From assembly GCA_023390875.1 (NCBI GenBank), contig JAEWCA010000310.1, positions 1-5,444 of the forward strand: 5,444 nucleotides of DNA. Direction: 5' to 3'. Position numbers and translations under genes: made by a program. This DNA is from Actinomycetes bacterium. Its GTDB lineage: Bacteria > Actinomycetota > Actinomycetes > Actinomycetales > Cellulomonadaceae. Of the stretch, positions 1 to 5,444 are shown in pieces. Under the pieces are notes generated by a model, which was not told the origin of the DNA, searched no databases, and saw nothing but the letters and a program-made list of their open reading frames with translations. Every line of letters begins with the position of its first letter. The first letter of the stretch is position 1.

Positions 1-175
1 CGCTCGCGGTGGTCGCGTGCGCCGACGTCGCGCGCGGCGCGCCCGCGACGGCTGGAGGCGCTCCGCCGCTCGTGCGCATCCCGGGGGTGCCGTTGCTCGC
101 ACGCATCCCCGAGGTCCCGTTGCTCGCCCGCATCCCCGGCGCACCGGTGGGCATGTGGCCCGGCATCGTCGCCAT
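1..175 (-). CDS. Probable 5' end of an unrecognised gene (partial, runs off left edge)
   Basis: An open minus-strand frame begins at an ATG at 175-173 and stays open to the window edge (58 codons). A good Shine-Dalgarno sequence, GGAGG (181-185 on the complementary strand), sits 5 nt before the ATG, which decides the start. Third codon positions are almost all G or C. The visible N-terminus is low-complexity and rich in Gly, Ala, Thr, Ser and Pro, with a PGMRASNGT-type repeat at residues 13-38, so it is likely a disordered extension before a domain outside the window. It lies 109 bp downstream of the RamB-like gene on the same strand and might be co-transcribed, but the product cannot be recognised. 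A plus-strand frame over the same bases (stop near 275) shares the same third positions, so base composition cannot separate the two; the ribosome site favours the minus strand. Confidence 0.45.
   Translation of the reverse strand, partial: MATMPGHMPTGAPGMRASNGTSGMRASNGTPGMRTSGGAPPAVAGAPRATSAHATTAS
62..139 (-). repeat. 27-bp in-frame tandem repeat, about 3 copies
   Basis: Three consecutive units (139-113, 112-86 and 85-62, the last shortened by one codon and diverged) encode PGMRASNGT, SGMRASNGT and PGMRTSGG in the minus-strand frame. The first two units differ mainly at third codon positions and at the first codon, so the repeat is being kept at protein level or is old. Each unit contains an internal in-frame ATG, but none of these has a Shine-Dalgarno sequence. 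Confidence 0.7.
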
Positions 176-253
176 GGCGTCCTCCGCAGGTCTGTGGACC
201 GACGACCCTCGCTCGTGCCGGAAGGAGCACGAACCGCGGCACCAGATACGTCC

Positions 254-275
254 GGAGCGGGTGAGGAGCGGGTGA
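254..275. repeat. Perfect 11-bp tandem duplication
   Basis: The 11-mer GGAGCGGGTGA occurs twice back to back (254-264 and 265-275), starting 9 bp beyond the stop codon of the RamB-like gene and about 80 bp ahead of the probable gene start at 175. It could be a simple slippage duplication or a tandem binding site. No clear hairpin terminator for the regulator gene is seen here; only 6-bp stems (for example 213-218 with 227-232) are present. Confidence 0.6.
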
Positions 276-284
276 GCCCCGCGC

Positions 285-1778
285 CTACTCGTCCGCGGTG
301 TCGACGGGCGCCTGCGGTGCGTGCCGGTCGAGGAACGCGTACACCTCGCGGGCGTCGACGCCGGGGAACGCCCCGGTCGGCAGCGCGGAGAACACCTGCT
401 GGTGGATCCGCGCGCTCGGCCACGACGCGTCCTGCCAGCGCGCGGCGGCGGCCGGGCCCGGACGGCGGCAGCAGCCCTCGTCGGGGCACGTCGAGCGGTG
501 CCGGTCGGTGGTGTCCCGACCGCGGAACCAGGTGGCGTGCGCGAACGGCACGCCGACCGCGAGCGACATCGCACCCGTCGTGCCCGAGCCGGTCTGCGTC
601 GAGCACCAGAACGTGCCCGCGGGCGTGTCGGTGTACTGGTACGACTCGGAGGAACGGTCGCGCCGGGTGAGTGCCCGGCGCACGCCCCAGCTCCGGCACA
701 CGAGCTGCCCCTCGATCGCACCGGTCACGTCGGTGGGCAGCGGCAGCCCGTCGTTCGCGTAAGCCCGGTAGATCGCACCGTCGCCGCCGATCCGCACGAA
801 GTGCACCGGGATGCCGAGGTGGTGCGTCGCGAGGCTCGTGAACCGCTGCGCCGCCGCCTCGTGCGTCACGCCGAACGCGTCGCGCAGGTCCTCGATCGCG
901 AGGTCCTTCTCGCGCTTGTGCTGCGCGAGGTGCGCGACCGCGGCCGACTCGGGCATGAGGCAGCACGACGCGAAGTACGTGATCTCCATGCGCTGGCGCA
1001 GGAACTCCTCGTACGACGAGGGGCGCTCATGGCCGAGCACACGGTGCGCGATGGCCTGCAGCGCGAGCGACCGCAGCCCGTGACCGCCCGGCGCCGACGC
1101 GGGCGGCAGGTAGATGCGCCCGTTCGCGAGGTCGGTGACCGTGCGGGTCGAGCTCGGCAGGTCGTCCACGTAGACGATGACGAACCCGAGCTGCTCGGCC
1201 ATCCGCGTCACGGTGCGGTGCGTGAGCGCACCCGCGGTGTACCCGGCCTTGCGCGCCATCTGCTCGGCGAGCCGCTCGATGTCGGGCAGGTGGTTGTCGC
1301 GCTCCTGGCGCTCGAGGCGGATCTGGGTGTTCGCGCGACGGGCCTCCTCCGGGGTCGCGACGGCCTCGAGCTCCCGGCGGGCGAGCTCGGCGTGCAGCCC
1401 GACGAGCTGCTCGAGGATCGGCAGCGGGAGCGAACGTCCCGGGCGGACGGTGGGCAGGGAGAGCCGCTCGAAGCCCGCGGACCGCTGGGCCCGGTCGAGG
1501 GCGATCTCGAGTGCGGCCCGGCGTGACGGCGGCTCGGTCTCCAGGAGGTCGGCGACGGTCACGTCGAGCGCGTCGGCGATGCTGCGCAGCAGCGCGAGGC
1601 GGGGTTCGCGGCGGCCGTTCTCGACGAGGGACAAGACGCTCGGCGTCACGCCCACCCGACGGCCGAGGGCGTCGAGCGTGAGCCCGCGCGCGGTGCGCAG
1701 GTGCCGCACCCGGCGCCCGAGCGTCAAGGCGTCGGGCGCACCCTGCGGACCGCCCACGTCGTGCTGGTCCGTTGCCAC
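285..1778 (-). CDS. RamB/PrpR-like short-chain fatty acyl transcriptional regulator (XRE family)
   Basis: A 497-residue DNA-binding regulator. Residues 19-80 form a Cro/C1-type helix-turn-helix ([20 protein letters not shown], residues 38-57, includes the recognition helix). Residues 160-330 resemble the IrrE/ImmA peptidase-like region, but the metal motif is degenerate: AHRVLGH (244-250) replaces HExxH, so proteolysis is unlikely. The C-terminal third (about 335-490) matches the short-chain fatty acyl regulator domain (DUF2083/ScfR type) and carries C361, C392 and CPDEGCC (431-437). Relatives RamB and PrpR control acetate, glyoxylate and propionate genes in corynebacteria and mycobacteria; PrpR is reported to bind an Fe-S cluster through C-terminal cysteines. 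The start is GTG at 1778-1776, just before the conserved region. The longer upstream frame is rejected because it overlaps pckG. The gene is divergent from pckG, 124 bp away. Whether it is the ramB or prpR orthologue cannot be settled here. Confidence 0.9.
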   Translation of the reverse strand: MATDQHDVGGPQGAPDALTLGRRVRHLRTARGLTLDALGRRVGVTPSVLSLVENGRREPRLALLRSIADALDVTVADLLETEPPSRRAALEIALDRAQRSAGFERLSLPTVRPGRSLPLPILEQLVGLHAELARRELEAVATPEEARRANTQIRLERQERDNHLPDIERLAEQMARKAGYTAGALTHRTVTRMAEQLGFVIVYVDDLPSSTRTVTDLANGRIYLPPASAPGGHGLRSLALQAIAHRVLGHERPSSYEEFLRQRMEITYFASCCLMPESAAVAHLAQHKREKDLAIEDLRDAFGVTHEAAAQRFTSLATHHLGIPVHFVRIGGDGAIYRAYANDGLPLPTDVTGAIEGQLVCRSWGVRRALTRRDRSSESYQYTDTPAGTFWCSTQTGSGTTGAMSLAVGVPFAHATWFRGRDTTDRHRSTCPDEGCCRRPGPAAAARWQDASWPSARIHQQVFSALPTGAFPGVDAREVYAFLDRHAPQAPVDTADE

Positions 1779-1785
1779 GAACCTC

Positions 1786-1791
1786 ACGCTA
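1786..1791 (-). promoter_or_regulatory. Candidate -10 element (TAGCGT) giving a leaderless regulator mRNA
   Basis: Read on the minus strand, TAGCGT (matches TANNNT) is followed by 7 nt, GAGGTTC, and then the GTG start at 1778. That spacing puts the expected transcription start on or next to the start codon, the typical layout of leaderless actinobacterial genes. The GAGG in between is only 3 nt from the GTG, too close to act as a normal Shine-Dalgarno sequence. No convincing -35 is seen. Confidence 0.45.
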
Positions 1792-1850
1792 CGGCAAGAA
1801 CGGCCATTTTTGACACGCGAGTCGCCCGGCAGAGCGGTGGTGCTTGCCGT
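1791..1850. promoter_or_regulatory. Candidate operator pair: inverted octamers in the divergent regulator/pckG region
   Basis: ACGGCAAG at 1791-1798 and its exact inverse CTTGCCGT at 1843-1850 flank a 44-bp spacer in the 124-bp intergenic region. Extended, each site reads T-T/G-CTTGCCGT-A/G-G toward its own gene. The left copy touches the candidate -10 of the regulator; the right copy lies 52 bp before the pckG ATG. A mirror-image pair suits a regulator acting on both divergent genes. The octamers share only a TTGC core with the TTTGCAAA-type RamB motif of corynebacteria and mycobacteria, so assigning them to this regulator is inference. A perfect TTGACA (1810-1815, plus strand) lies between the copies but has no good -10 at 16-18 bp. 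Confidence 0.4.
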
Positions 1851-1902
1851 GGGATGGAGATGTCGAGAGCGCACACCGAGGAGCGCTGGAGGAGAACCGG
1901 TC

Positions 1903-3807
1903 ATGACGATGCTCGCCCCCCACCCCACCACGCCCCGCCACCGCGCGGCGACCCGCACGCTCGCCGACGTCACGTCCGTCGCCCTCACCGGCGACGTGCG
2001 CGCGTGGGTCGGGGCGGTCGCCGAGCTCGTGCAGCCCGACGCCGTGGTGTGGTGCGACGGCTCCGACGCGGAGCGGCGCAGCCTCGTCGGGCACATGGTG
2101 CGCACCGGCACCCTGCTCCCCCTCGACCCGGAGCTGCGGCCGGGCAGCTACCTGGCCCGCTCGGACCCGGACGACGTCGCACGCGTCGAGTCGCGCACGT
2201 TCATCTGCTCGCGCGACGAGGCCGACGCCGGCCCGACGAACAACTGGCGTGCCCCGGCAGCCATGCGAGCCGAGCTCGACGGGGTGTTCGCGGGCGCCAT
2301 GCGCGGCCGGACCATGTACGTGGTGCCGTTCTCCATGGGCCCGGTCGGCGGTCCGCTGTCGCGCGTCGGCGTGCAGGTCACCGACTCGCCGTACGCCGTG
2401 GTGAGCATGCACGTGATGACGCGGGTGAGCCGCGACGTCCTCGACCTGATCGACGCCGGCGAGCCGTTCGTCCCCGCGGTGCACTCGGTCGGGGCACCGC
2501 TGCGCGACCGCGACGGGACGGTCCACGACGACGTCCCGTGGCCGTGCAACGCGACGAAGTACATCGCGCACTTCCCCGAGACACGCGAGATCTGGTCGTA
2601 CGGGTCCGGGTACGGCGGCAACGCGCTGCTCGGCAAGAAGTGCTTCGCGCTGCGCATCGCGTCCGTGCTGGGTCGCGACGAGGGCTGGCTCGCCGAGCAC
2701 ATGCTGCTGGTGCGCCTCACGTCGCCGCAGGGTCGCCGTTACCACGTCGCGGCCGCGTTCCCGTCGGCGTGCGGCAAGACGAACCTCGCCATGCTCGTGC
2801 CCACCCTCCCCGGGTGGCGCGTCGAGACCATCGGTGACGACATCGCGTGGCTGCGCCCCGGGCCTGACGGCTCCCTGCGGGCGATCAACCCCGAGGCGGG
2901 CTTCTTCGGCGTCGCACCGGGCACGGGCGAGACCACCAACCCGGCCGCCGTCGAGACCCTCCGCCGCGACACGATCTTCACCAACGTCGCCCTGACGCCG
3001 GACGGCGACGTGTGGTGGGAGGGCCTCACGCCCGACGCGCCGCCGCACCTCGTCGACTGGACCGGCCGCGACTGGACGCCCGAGGACGGCGCCGCCGGCC
3101 GGCCCGCCGCGCACCCGAACTCGCGGTTCACGGTCGCCGCCGCGCAGTGCCCGACGATCGCGGACGGCTGGGACGACCCCGAGGGCGTCGTGGTCGACGC
3201 GATCGTGTTCGGCGGCCGCCGCGCCACCAACGTCCCGCTCGTCACGCAGGCCGAGAGCTGGTCGCACGGCGTGTTCATGGGCGCGACGATCTCGTCGGAG
3301 CGGACCGCCGCCGCCGAGGGACTGGTCGGCGAGCTGCGCCGCGACCCGTTCGCGATGCTGCCGTTCTGCGGCTACGACATGGCCGACCACTGGGCGCACT
3401 GGCTGCGCGTCGGCGCGACGCTCGACGACCGCCGGCGGCCGCTCGTGTTCCAGGTGAACTGGTTCCGCAAGGACGACGACGGCCGGTTCCTGTGGCCCGG
3501 TTTCGGCGAGAACTCGCGCGTGCTCGCGTGGATCGTCGAGCAGGTCGACCGCACCCGCGGCCTGCGCACCGACGTCGGCGCCGTCACCAGCCCCGTCGGG
3601 CTCCTGCCCGCGCCGGGTGCGCTCGACACCCGCGGGCTCGACGTCTCCGACGCCGACCTGGCCCGCCTGTTCGAGGTCGACCCCGACGCGTGGGCGGCCG
3701 AGGCCGATCTCACCGAGGAGTTCTTCGCGACGTTCGGCGACCGCGTGCCGCGCGAGCTGCGCGACCGCCTGGCCCGGCTCCGCACGGCGCTCGACCGGTC
3801 CTGCTGA
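1903..3807 (+). CDS. pckG: Phosphoenolpyruvate carboxykinase (GTP)
   Basis: A 634-residue cytosolic enzyme converting oxaloacetate plus GTP to PEP, CO2 and GDP, the entry step of gluconeogenesis. The length suits the GTP-dependent family (human PCK1 has 622). Key residues can be placed by motif: R94 (substrate), Y237 and GGNALLGKK with K246 (metal), H266 (metal), the P-loop FPSACGKTN (286-294) with the family's reactive Cys at C290 and K292, DDIAW with D313 (metal), AHPNSRF with R408, FGGRR (436-440), and NWFRKD plus the guanine pocket FLWPGFGEN with F529 and F534. Nothing essential is missing. The ATG at 1903 is chosen because GGAGGAG (1888-1894) lies 8 nt upstream; the frame extends further upstream only as a shadow of the divergent regulator. 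Control by that RamB-like regulator is plausible: these proteins govern growth on acetate or propionate, when PEP must be made from oxaloacetate. Confidence 0.98.
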   Translation: MTMLAPHPTTPRHRAATRTLADVTSVALTGDVRAWVGAVAELVQPDAVVWCDGSDAERRSLVGHMVRTGTLLPLDPELRPGSYLARSDPDDVARVESRTFICSRDEADAGPTNNWRAPAAMRAELDGVFAGAMRGRTMYVVPFSMGPVGGPLSRVGVQVTDSPYAVVSMHVMTRVSRDVLDLIDAGEPFVPAVHSVGAPLRDRDGTVHDDVPWPCNATKYIAHFPETREIWSYGSGYGGNALLGKKCFALRIASVLGRDEGWLAEHMLLVRLTSPQGRRYHVAAAFPSACGKTNLAMLVPTLPGWRVETIGDDIAWLRPGPDGSLRAINPEAGFFGVAPGTGETTNPAAVETLRRDTIFTNVALTPDGDVWWEGLTPDAPPHLVDWTGRDWTPEDGAAGRPAAHPNSRFTVAAAQCPTIADGWDDPEGVVVDAIVFGGRRATNVPLVTQAESWSHGVFMGATISSERTAAAEGLVGELRRDPFAMLPFCGYDMADHWAHWLRVGATLDDRRRPLVFQVNWFRKDDDGRFLWPGFGENSRVLAWIVEQVDRTRGLRTDVGAVTSPVGLLPAPGALDTRGLDVSDADLARLFEVDPDAWAAEADLTEEFFATFGDRVPRELRDRLARLRTALDRSC

Positions 3808-3818
3808 CGCGCTCCCCG

Positions 3819-3853
3819 GCTCGTGCCGCCGACCTCCCGCCGGTGGCACGAGC
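3819..3853 (+). terminator. Probable terminator hairpin after pckG
   Basis: GCTCGTGCCGCCG (3819-3831) pairs with CGGTGGCACGAGC (3841-3853): 13 bp with one G-U wobble around a 9-nt loop, starting 11 bp after the pckG stop. There is no U tract, as is common for hairpin terminators in high-GC actinobacteria. It separates pckG from the copper-protein gene. Confidence 0.65.
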
Positions 3854-3903
3854 GCGTAGTTACGGCTTCGTCTCCGGCGTGGCGACCCCGGCCGCACCCG
3901 GCG

Positions 3904-3909
3904 TAGCGT
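3904..3909 (+). promoter_or_regulatory. Candidate -10 element for the copper-storage gene
   Basis: TAGCGT (TANNNT) lies 47 bp before the ATG of the Csp-like gene and beyond the pckG terminator, and is identical to the candidate -10 of the regulator gene. No clear -35 is visible at 16-18 bp, and no CsoR-type copper operator palindrome was recognised. A six-base match in GC-rich DNA is weak evidence. Confidence 0.3.
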
Positions 3910-3956
3910 CGATGGGACCAGCGCACGGCACGGGCGACGAGAGGCGGCTGACAGCG

Positions 3957-4361
3957 ATGAGCATGATGGCGGACATGATGGGCTCGATGACCATGCCGGA
4001 GACCACGGGCATGGACATGACGATGATGCAGCAGTGCGTCGAGGCGTGTTCGGCGGCGTCGATGGCGGCCACGATGTGTGCCGACGCGGACGCCGGCGAG
4101 AACATGGGGCGCTGCGCGTCGATGTGCATGAACTGCGCCGACGTCGCCACGGCGACGATGCGGATGATGATGCGCCCGAGCGGCTACGACATGGACGTGA
4201 TGCGCTCGATGATGACGGCGTGCATGGCCATGGGCGAGGCGTGCGCGGCGGAGTGCGACATGCACGCGGACATGTCCGAGCACTGCCGCATCTGCGCAGC
4301 GGCCTGCCGCGCGATGGTCTCGGCGTGCCAGGCGGCGATGGGCTCCATGACGAGCGCCTGA
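3957..4361 (+). CDS. Four-helix-bundle copper-storage protein (Csp/DUF326 type), Met- and Cys-rich
   Basis: A 134-residue protein with 13 Cys (27, 31, 41, 53, 57, 60, 89, 96, 100, 110, 113, 117, 124) and 31 Met. The Cys fall in CxxxC and CxxC spacings along four predicted helices (about 23-45, 48-72, 76-105, 106-130), the pattern of Csp proteins, whose bundle interior binds many Cu(I) ions through Cys thiolates. Methylosinus Csp1 likewise has 13 bundle Cys. There is no signal peptide or twin-arginine motif, so it is predicted cytosolic, like Csp3. Unusual is residues 1-24, where 11 of 24 are Met, which may be an extra Cu(I)/Ag(I) site. The start is ATG 3957 with GAGAGG (3939-3944) 12 nt upstream, a long spacing; an in-frame ATG at 3912 lacks a ribosome site and sits too close to the candidate -10. 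It lies after the pckG terminator and converges on the next gene. The family call is by Cys pattern. Confidence 0.85.
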   Translation: MSMMADMMGSMTMPETTGMDMTMMQQCVEACSAASMAATMCADADAGENMGRCASMCMNCADVATATMRMMMRPSGYDMDVMRSMMTACMAMGEACAAECDMHADMSEHCRICAAACRAMVSACQAAMGSMTSA

Positions 4362-4367
4362 GCCCCC

Positions 4368-4628
4368 CTACCCCTCCTGGTCGAGCGCGCGGGCCGAGAA
4401 CCACGCGCTCCCGACAGCGAGCACCTCGGCGACGGGGTGCACGGCGACCGGCTCGCCGATCTGCGGGGTCGCGCTCGTCGACAGGACGCGGGCGCCGCCG
4501 TCGAGCAGGACGACGGTCAACGCGTCCTGCTCGCGCGCGACCACGATGCCGTCGCGCCACGCGCTCGGCGAGGCGTTCGCGACGATCGTCTGGATGGGAA
4601 GGACGTCGGTACGGGCGTGGTGGGCCAC
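4368..4628 (-). CDS. Hypothetical small protein (86 residues)
   Basis: Function not recognised. The frame has high G/C at third positions and reads as a compact, beta-rich soluble domain: a short N-terminus, then LPIQTIVANASPSAWRDGIV, VVLLDGGARVLS and AVHPVAEVLAVGSAWFSARA, with no membrane segment, signal peptide or cysteine. The start is taken as GTG at 4628-4626 because GGAG (4634-4637 on the complement) lies 5 nt upstream; another GTG at 4670 has no ribosome site and would add 14 Arg/His-rich residues. The TAG at 4370-4368 lies 6 bp from the stop of the convergent copper-storage gene, so there is no room for separate terminators and their transcripts probably overlap. A long structured stretch lies upstream. 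It may be a small barrel or nucleotide-binding accessory protein, but nothing in the sequence proves that. Confidence 0.65.
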   Translation of the reverse strand: MAHHARTDVLPIQTIVANASPSAWRDGIVVAREQDALTVVLLDGGARVLSTSATPQIGEPVAVHPVAEVLAVGSAWFSARALDQEG

Positions 4629-4732
4629 GTCGGCTCCAAGGTGTGTGCGAAGTCGTGTCGGGCTCCGCACCGTCGCGCCACGTGAGCCGGGCGGTCGGAC
4701 GGTGTCGAGCTACGCCGTCGAGCGGCGGGACT

Positions 4733-4789
4733 GGTCCACACCACGGGCCAGGCGTGACGCCTGCGGGAGCTGCTGGAGCTGCGTGGACC
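4733..4789 (-). ncRNA. Candidate structured leader RNA: long stem enclosing a short hairpin
   Basis: In minus-strand RNA, GGUCCACGC (4789-4781) can pair with GUGUGGACC (4741-4733): 9 bp including one G-U. Inside lies a second hairpin, CAGGCG/CGCCTG (4749-4754 with 4758-4763), with a 3-nt loop. The stem begins 15 nt after the stop of the small ORF at 4805-4900 and about 100 nt ahead of the start at 4628, so it would sit in the 5' leader of the 86-residue gene. No U tract follows. Alternating structures cannot be judged without folding. Confidence 0.35.
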
Positions 4790-4804
4790 GGCGCGACGAG
4801 ATCG

Positions 4805-4900
4805 TCAGCGACACATTCGACACGAACACCGGCGCGTCGACACGACGTCGACGCGTCCCGCGCGGAGCGGGACCTGAGGCTCGGTGCTGGCGATGGGCAT
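4805..4900 (-). CDS. Possible leaderless Cys-ending leader peptide (31 residues)
   Basis: An ATG at 4900-4898 lies 6 nt after a promoter whose -35 is perfect, so the mRNA could start at or next to the ATG; there is no Shine-Dalgarno sequence. The 31-codon frame starts MPIASTEPQVPL, continues RAGRVDVVSTRR (13-24) and ends CSCRMCR (25-31) before TGA. Short leaderless actinobacterial peptides with basic segments, a VDL-like element and terminal Cys (often CR at the end) are known upstream of sulfur-metabolism genes, where slow translation of Cys codons regulates the downstream gene; this ORF resembles that pattern. Against it: codons 25-31 have low third-position GC, the downstream gene is an unknown protein 177 nt away, and another frame downstream looks equally codon-like. 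Two hairpins lie within the ORF. Confidence 0.35.
   Translation of the reverse strand: MPIASTEPQVPLRAGRVDVVSTRRCSCRMCR
4833..4873. repeat. Two adjacent perfect inverted repeats
   Basis: CGCGTCGAC (4833-4841) is inverted at 4847-4855 around a 5-nt spacer ACGAC. Directly adjoining it, GTCCCGC (4855-4861) is inverted at 4867-4873 around a 5-nt spacer. Both can form hairpins in RNA from either strand and both fall inside the small Cys-ending ORF, where ribosomes would disrupt them. They could equally be protein-binding dyads. Confidence 0.55.
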
Positions 4901-4906
4901 GCATCG

Positions 4907-4935
4907 AGTGTCCACAGCGGTCCACATGCTGTCAA
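4907..4935 (-). promoter_or_regulatory. Candidate promoter reading leftward (perfect TTGACA, 17 bp, GACACT)
   Basis: On the minus strand TTGACA (4935-4930) is followed by exactly 17 bp and GACACT (4912-4907), which keeps A2, A4 and T6 of TATAAT. Expected initiation is around 4900, at the ATG of the small ORF. It lies downstream (in the minus direction) of the 15-bp hairpin at 4976-5019, so it would start a new unit leading to the gene at 4628. The weak -10 first base keeps confidence moderate. Confidence 0.5.
4910..4926. repeat. GTCCACA direct repeat phased at 10 bp within the promoter
   Basis: GTCCACA occurs at 4910-4916 and 4920-4926, one helical turn apart, covering the spacer and edge of the -10 of the leftward promoter. 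A third copy is at 4734-4740, where it forms one arm of the leader stem. Two phased half-sites over the spacer are a typical position for a regulator; the factor is unknown. The motif resembles part of a DnaA box but lacks the TTAT start. Confidence 0.4.
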
Positions 4936-4975
4936 CGACGCCCACCCAGCGAGACGGGTCCGCCCGCAGACGTCG

Positions 4976-5019
4976 ACGAGCCCCCGTGCCACGCCCTGGG
5001 ACGAGGCACGGGGGCTCGT
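4976..5019 (-). terminator. Strong 15-bp terminator-like hairpin
   Basis: ACGAGCCCCCGTGCC (4976-4990) pairs perfectly with 5005-5019 around a 14-nt loop. It lies 64 bp past the stop of the minus-strand gene at 5083 and before the next minus-strand promoter, so it most likely ends that gene. There is no U tract. Being symmetric, it could also stop plus-strand read-through. Confidence 0.7.
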
Positions 5020-5082
5020 GCGATGCAGGGCTCCGCGCGGCCGCGCCCGACGCACCGGTCAGGACCGGCCGCGGACGGCCGC

Positions 5083-5444
<362 letters not shown>

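Noticed and set aside
9..275. Plus-strand 88-codon frame at the left edge (VPLLARIP repeats)
   Set aside because: It shares third positions with the minus-strand frame, has no ribosome site near its ATG or GTG codons, and its last 30 codons look non-coding. It could still be the tail of a plus-strand gene from outside the window.
1810..1815. Perfect TTGACA on the plus strand as the pckG -35
   Set aside because: No acceptable -10 occurs at 16-18 bp (AGCGGT or GCGGTG only), so a pckG promoter was not called from it.
1177..1902. Upstream extension of the pckG frame
   Set aside because: It is antisense to the RamB-like gene and unlike any PEPCK N-terminus; GGAGGAG places the start at 1903.
1779..2111. 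Longer N-terminus of the RamB-like regulator
   Set aside because: It would overlap pckG on the opposite strand and precedes the conserved helix-turn-helix by more than 100 unrelated residues; GTG 1778 has a fitting promoter spacing.
3907..4150. Minus-strand frames opposite the copper-storage gene (His- or Met/Ala-rich)
   Set aside because: His-rich content is the antisense image of ATG-rich codons; there is no ribosome site or independent support.
4710..4925. Minus-strand 71-codon frame
   Set aside because: Its first half has poor third-position GC and it lacks a ribosome site. The second half (about 36 codons) is codon-like; a frameshifted small gene joining it to the 4805-4900 ORF was considered but has no supporting homology.
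4910..4926. DnaA boxes or a replication origin
   Set aside because: GTCCACA resembles the end of a DnaA box but the TTAT part is absent, there are no AT-rich segments, and no replication genes are near.
1789..5055. A 1088-codon minus-strand open frame
   Set aside because: It is antisense to pckG and the copper-protein gene, very rich in Arg, Ala and Pro with no recognisable domain, and is the usual long shadow frame of high-GC DNA.

Overview
The window is very GC-rich (roughly 70% or more by eye), with coding frames dominated by G or C at third codon positions. It carries a GTP-type PEP carboxykinase and a large RamB/PrpR-type (short-chain fatty acyl) regulator. This points to a high-GC actinobacterium, most likely a Cellulomonas-like member of the Micrococcales (inference from gene content and composition only). 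The right edge ends in 44 consecutive G, which looks like a contig-end sequencing artefact rather than genome.

Layout. 1-175: probable 5' part of a minus-strand gene with an in-frame 9-residue repeat; product unknown. 285-1778 (minus): RamB-like XRE regulator with a degenerate IrrE-type peptidase region and a Cys-containing C-terminal domain. 1779-1902: divergent control region with a pair of inverted octamers and a probable leaderless start for the regulator. 1903-3807 (plus): pckG, with all key catalytic residues present, followed by a 13-bp hairpin. 3957-4361 (plus): a Met/Cys-rich four-helix-bundle copper-storage protein (Csp/DUF326 type). 4368-4628 (minus): an 86-residue protein of unknown function, tail to tail with the copper protein and only 6 bp from it. 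4629-5082: a 454-bp stretch without a conventional gene but rich in structure: a minus-strand promoter with a perfect -35, a 10-bp-phased direct repeat, a possible leaderless 31-codon Cys-ending ORF, several hairpins and a 15-bp terminator-like hairpin. 5083-5400 (minus): the C-terminal part of an unrecognised beta-rich protein. 5401-5444: poly-G.

How the parts may work together. RamB-family proteins sense short-chain acyl-CoA status and control acetate/propionate assimilation. PEP carboxykinase drains oxaloacetate to PEP when cells grow on such substrates. Their divergent arrangement with shared dyad elements suggests the regulator controls both itself and pckG. The copper-storage protein is a separate unit. 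The least ordinary part is 4700-4940 on the minus strand, which could be a leaderless leader peptide plus structured leader RNA ahead of the 86-residue gene. That reading is inference and testable.
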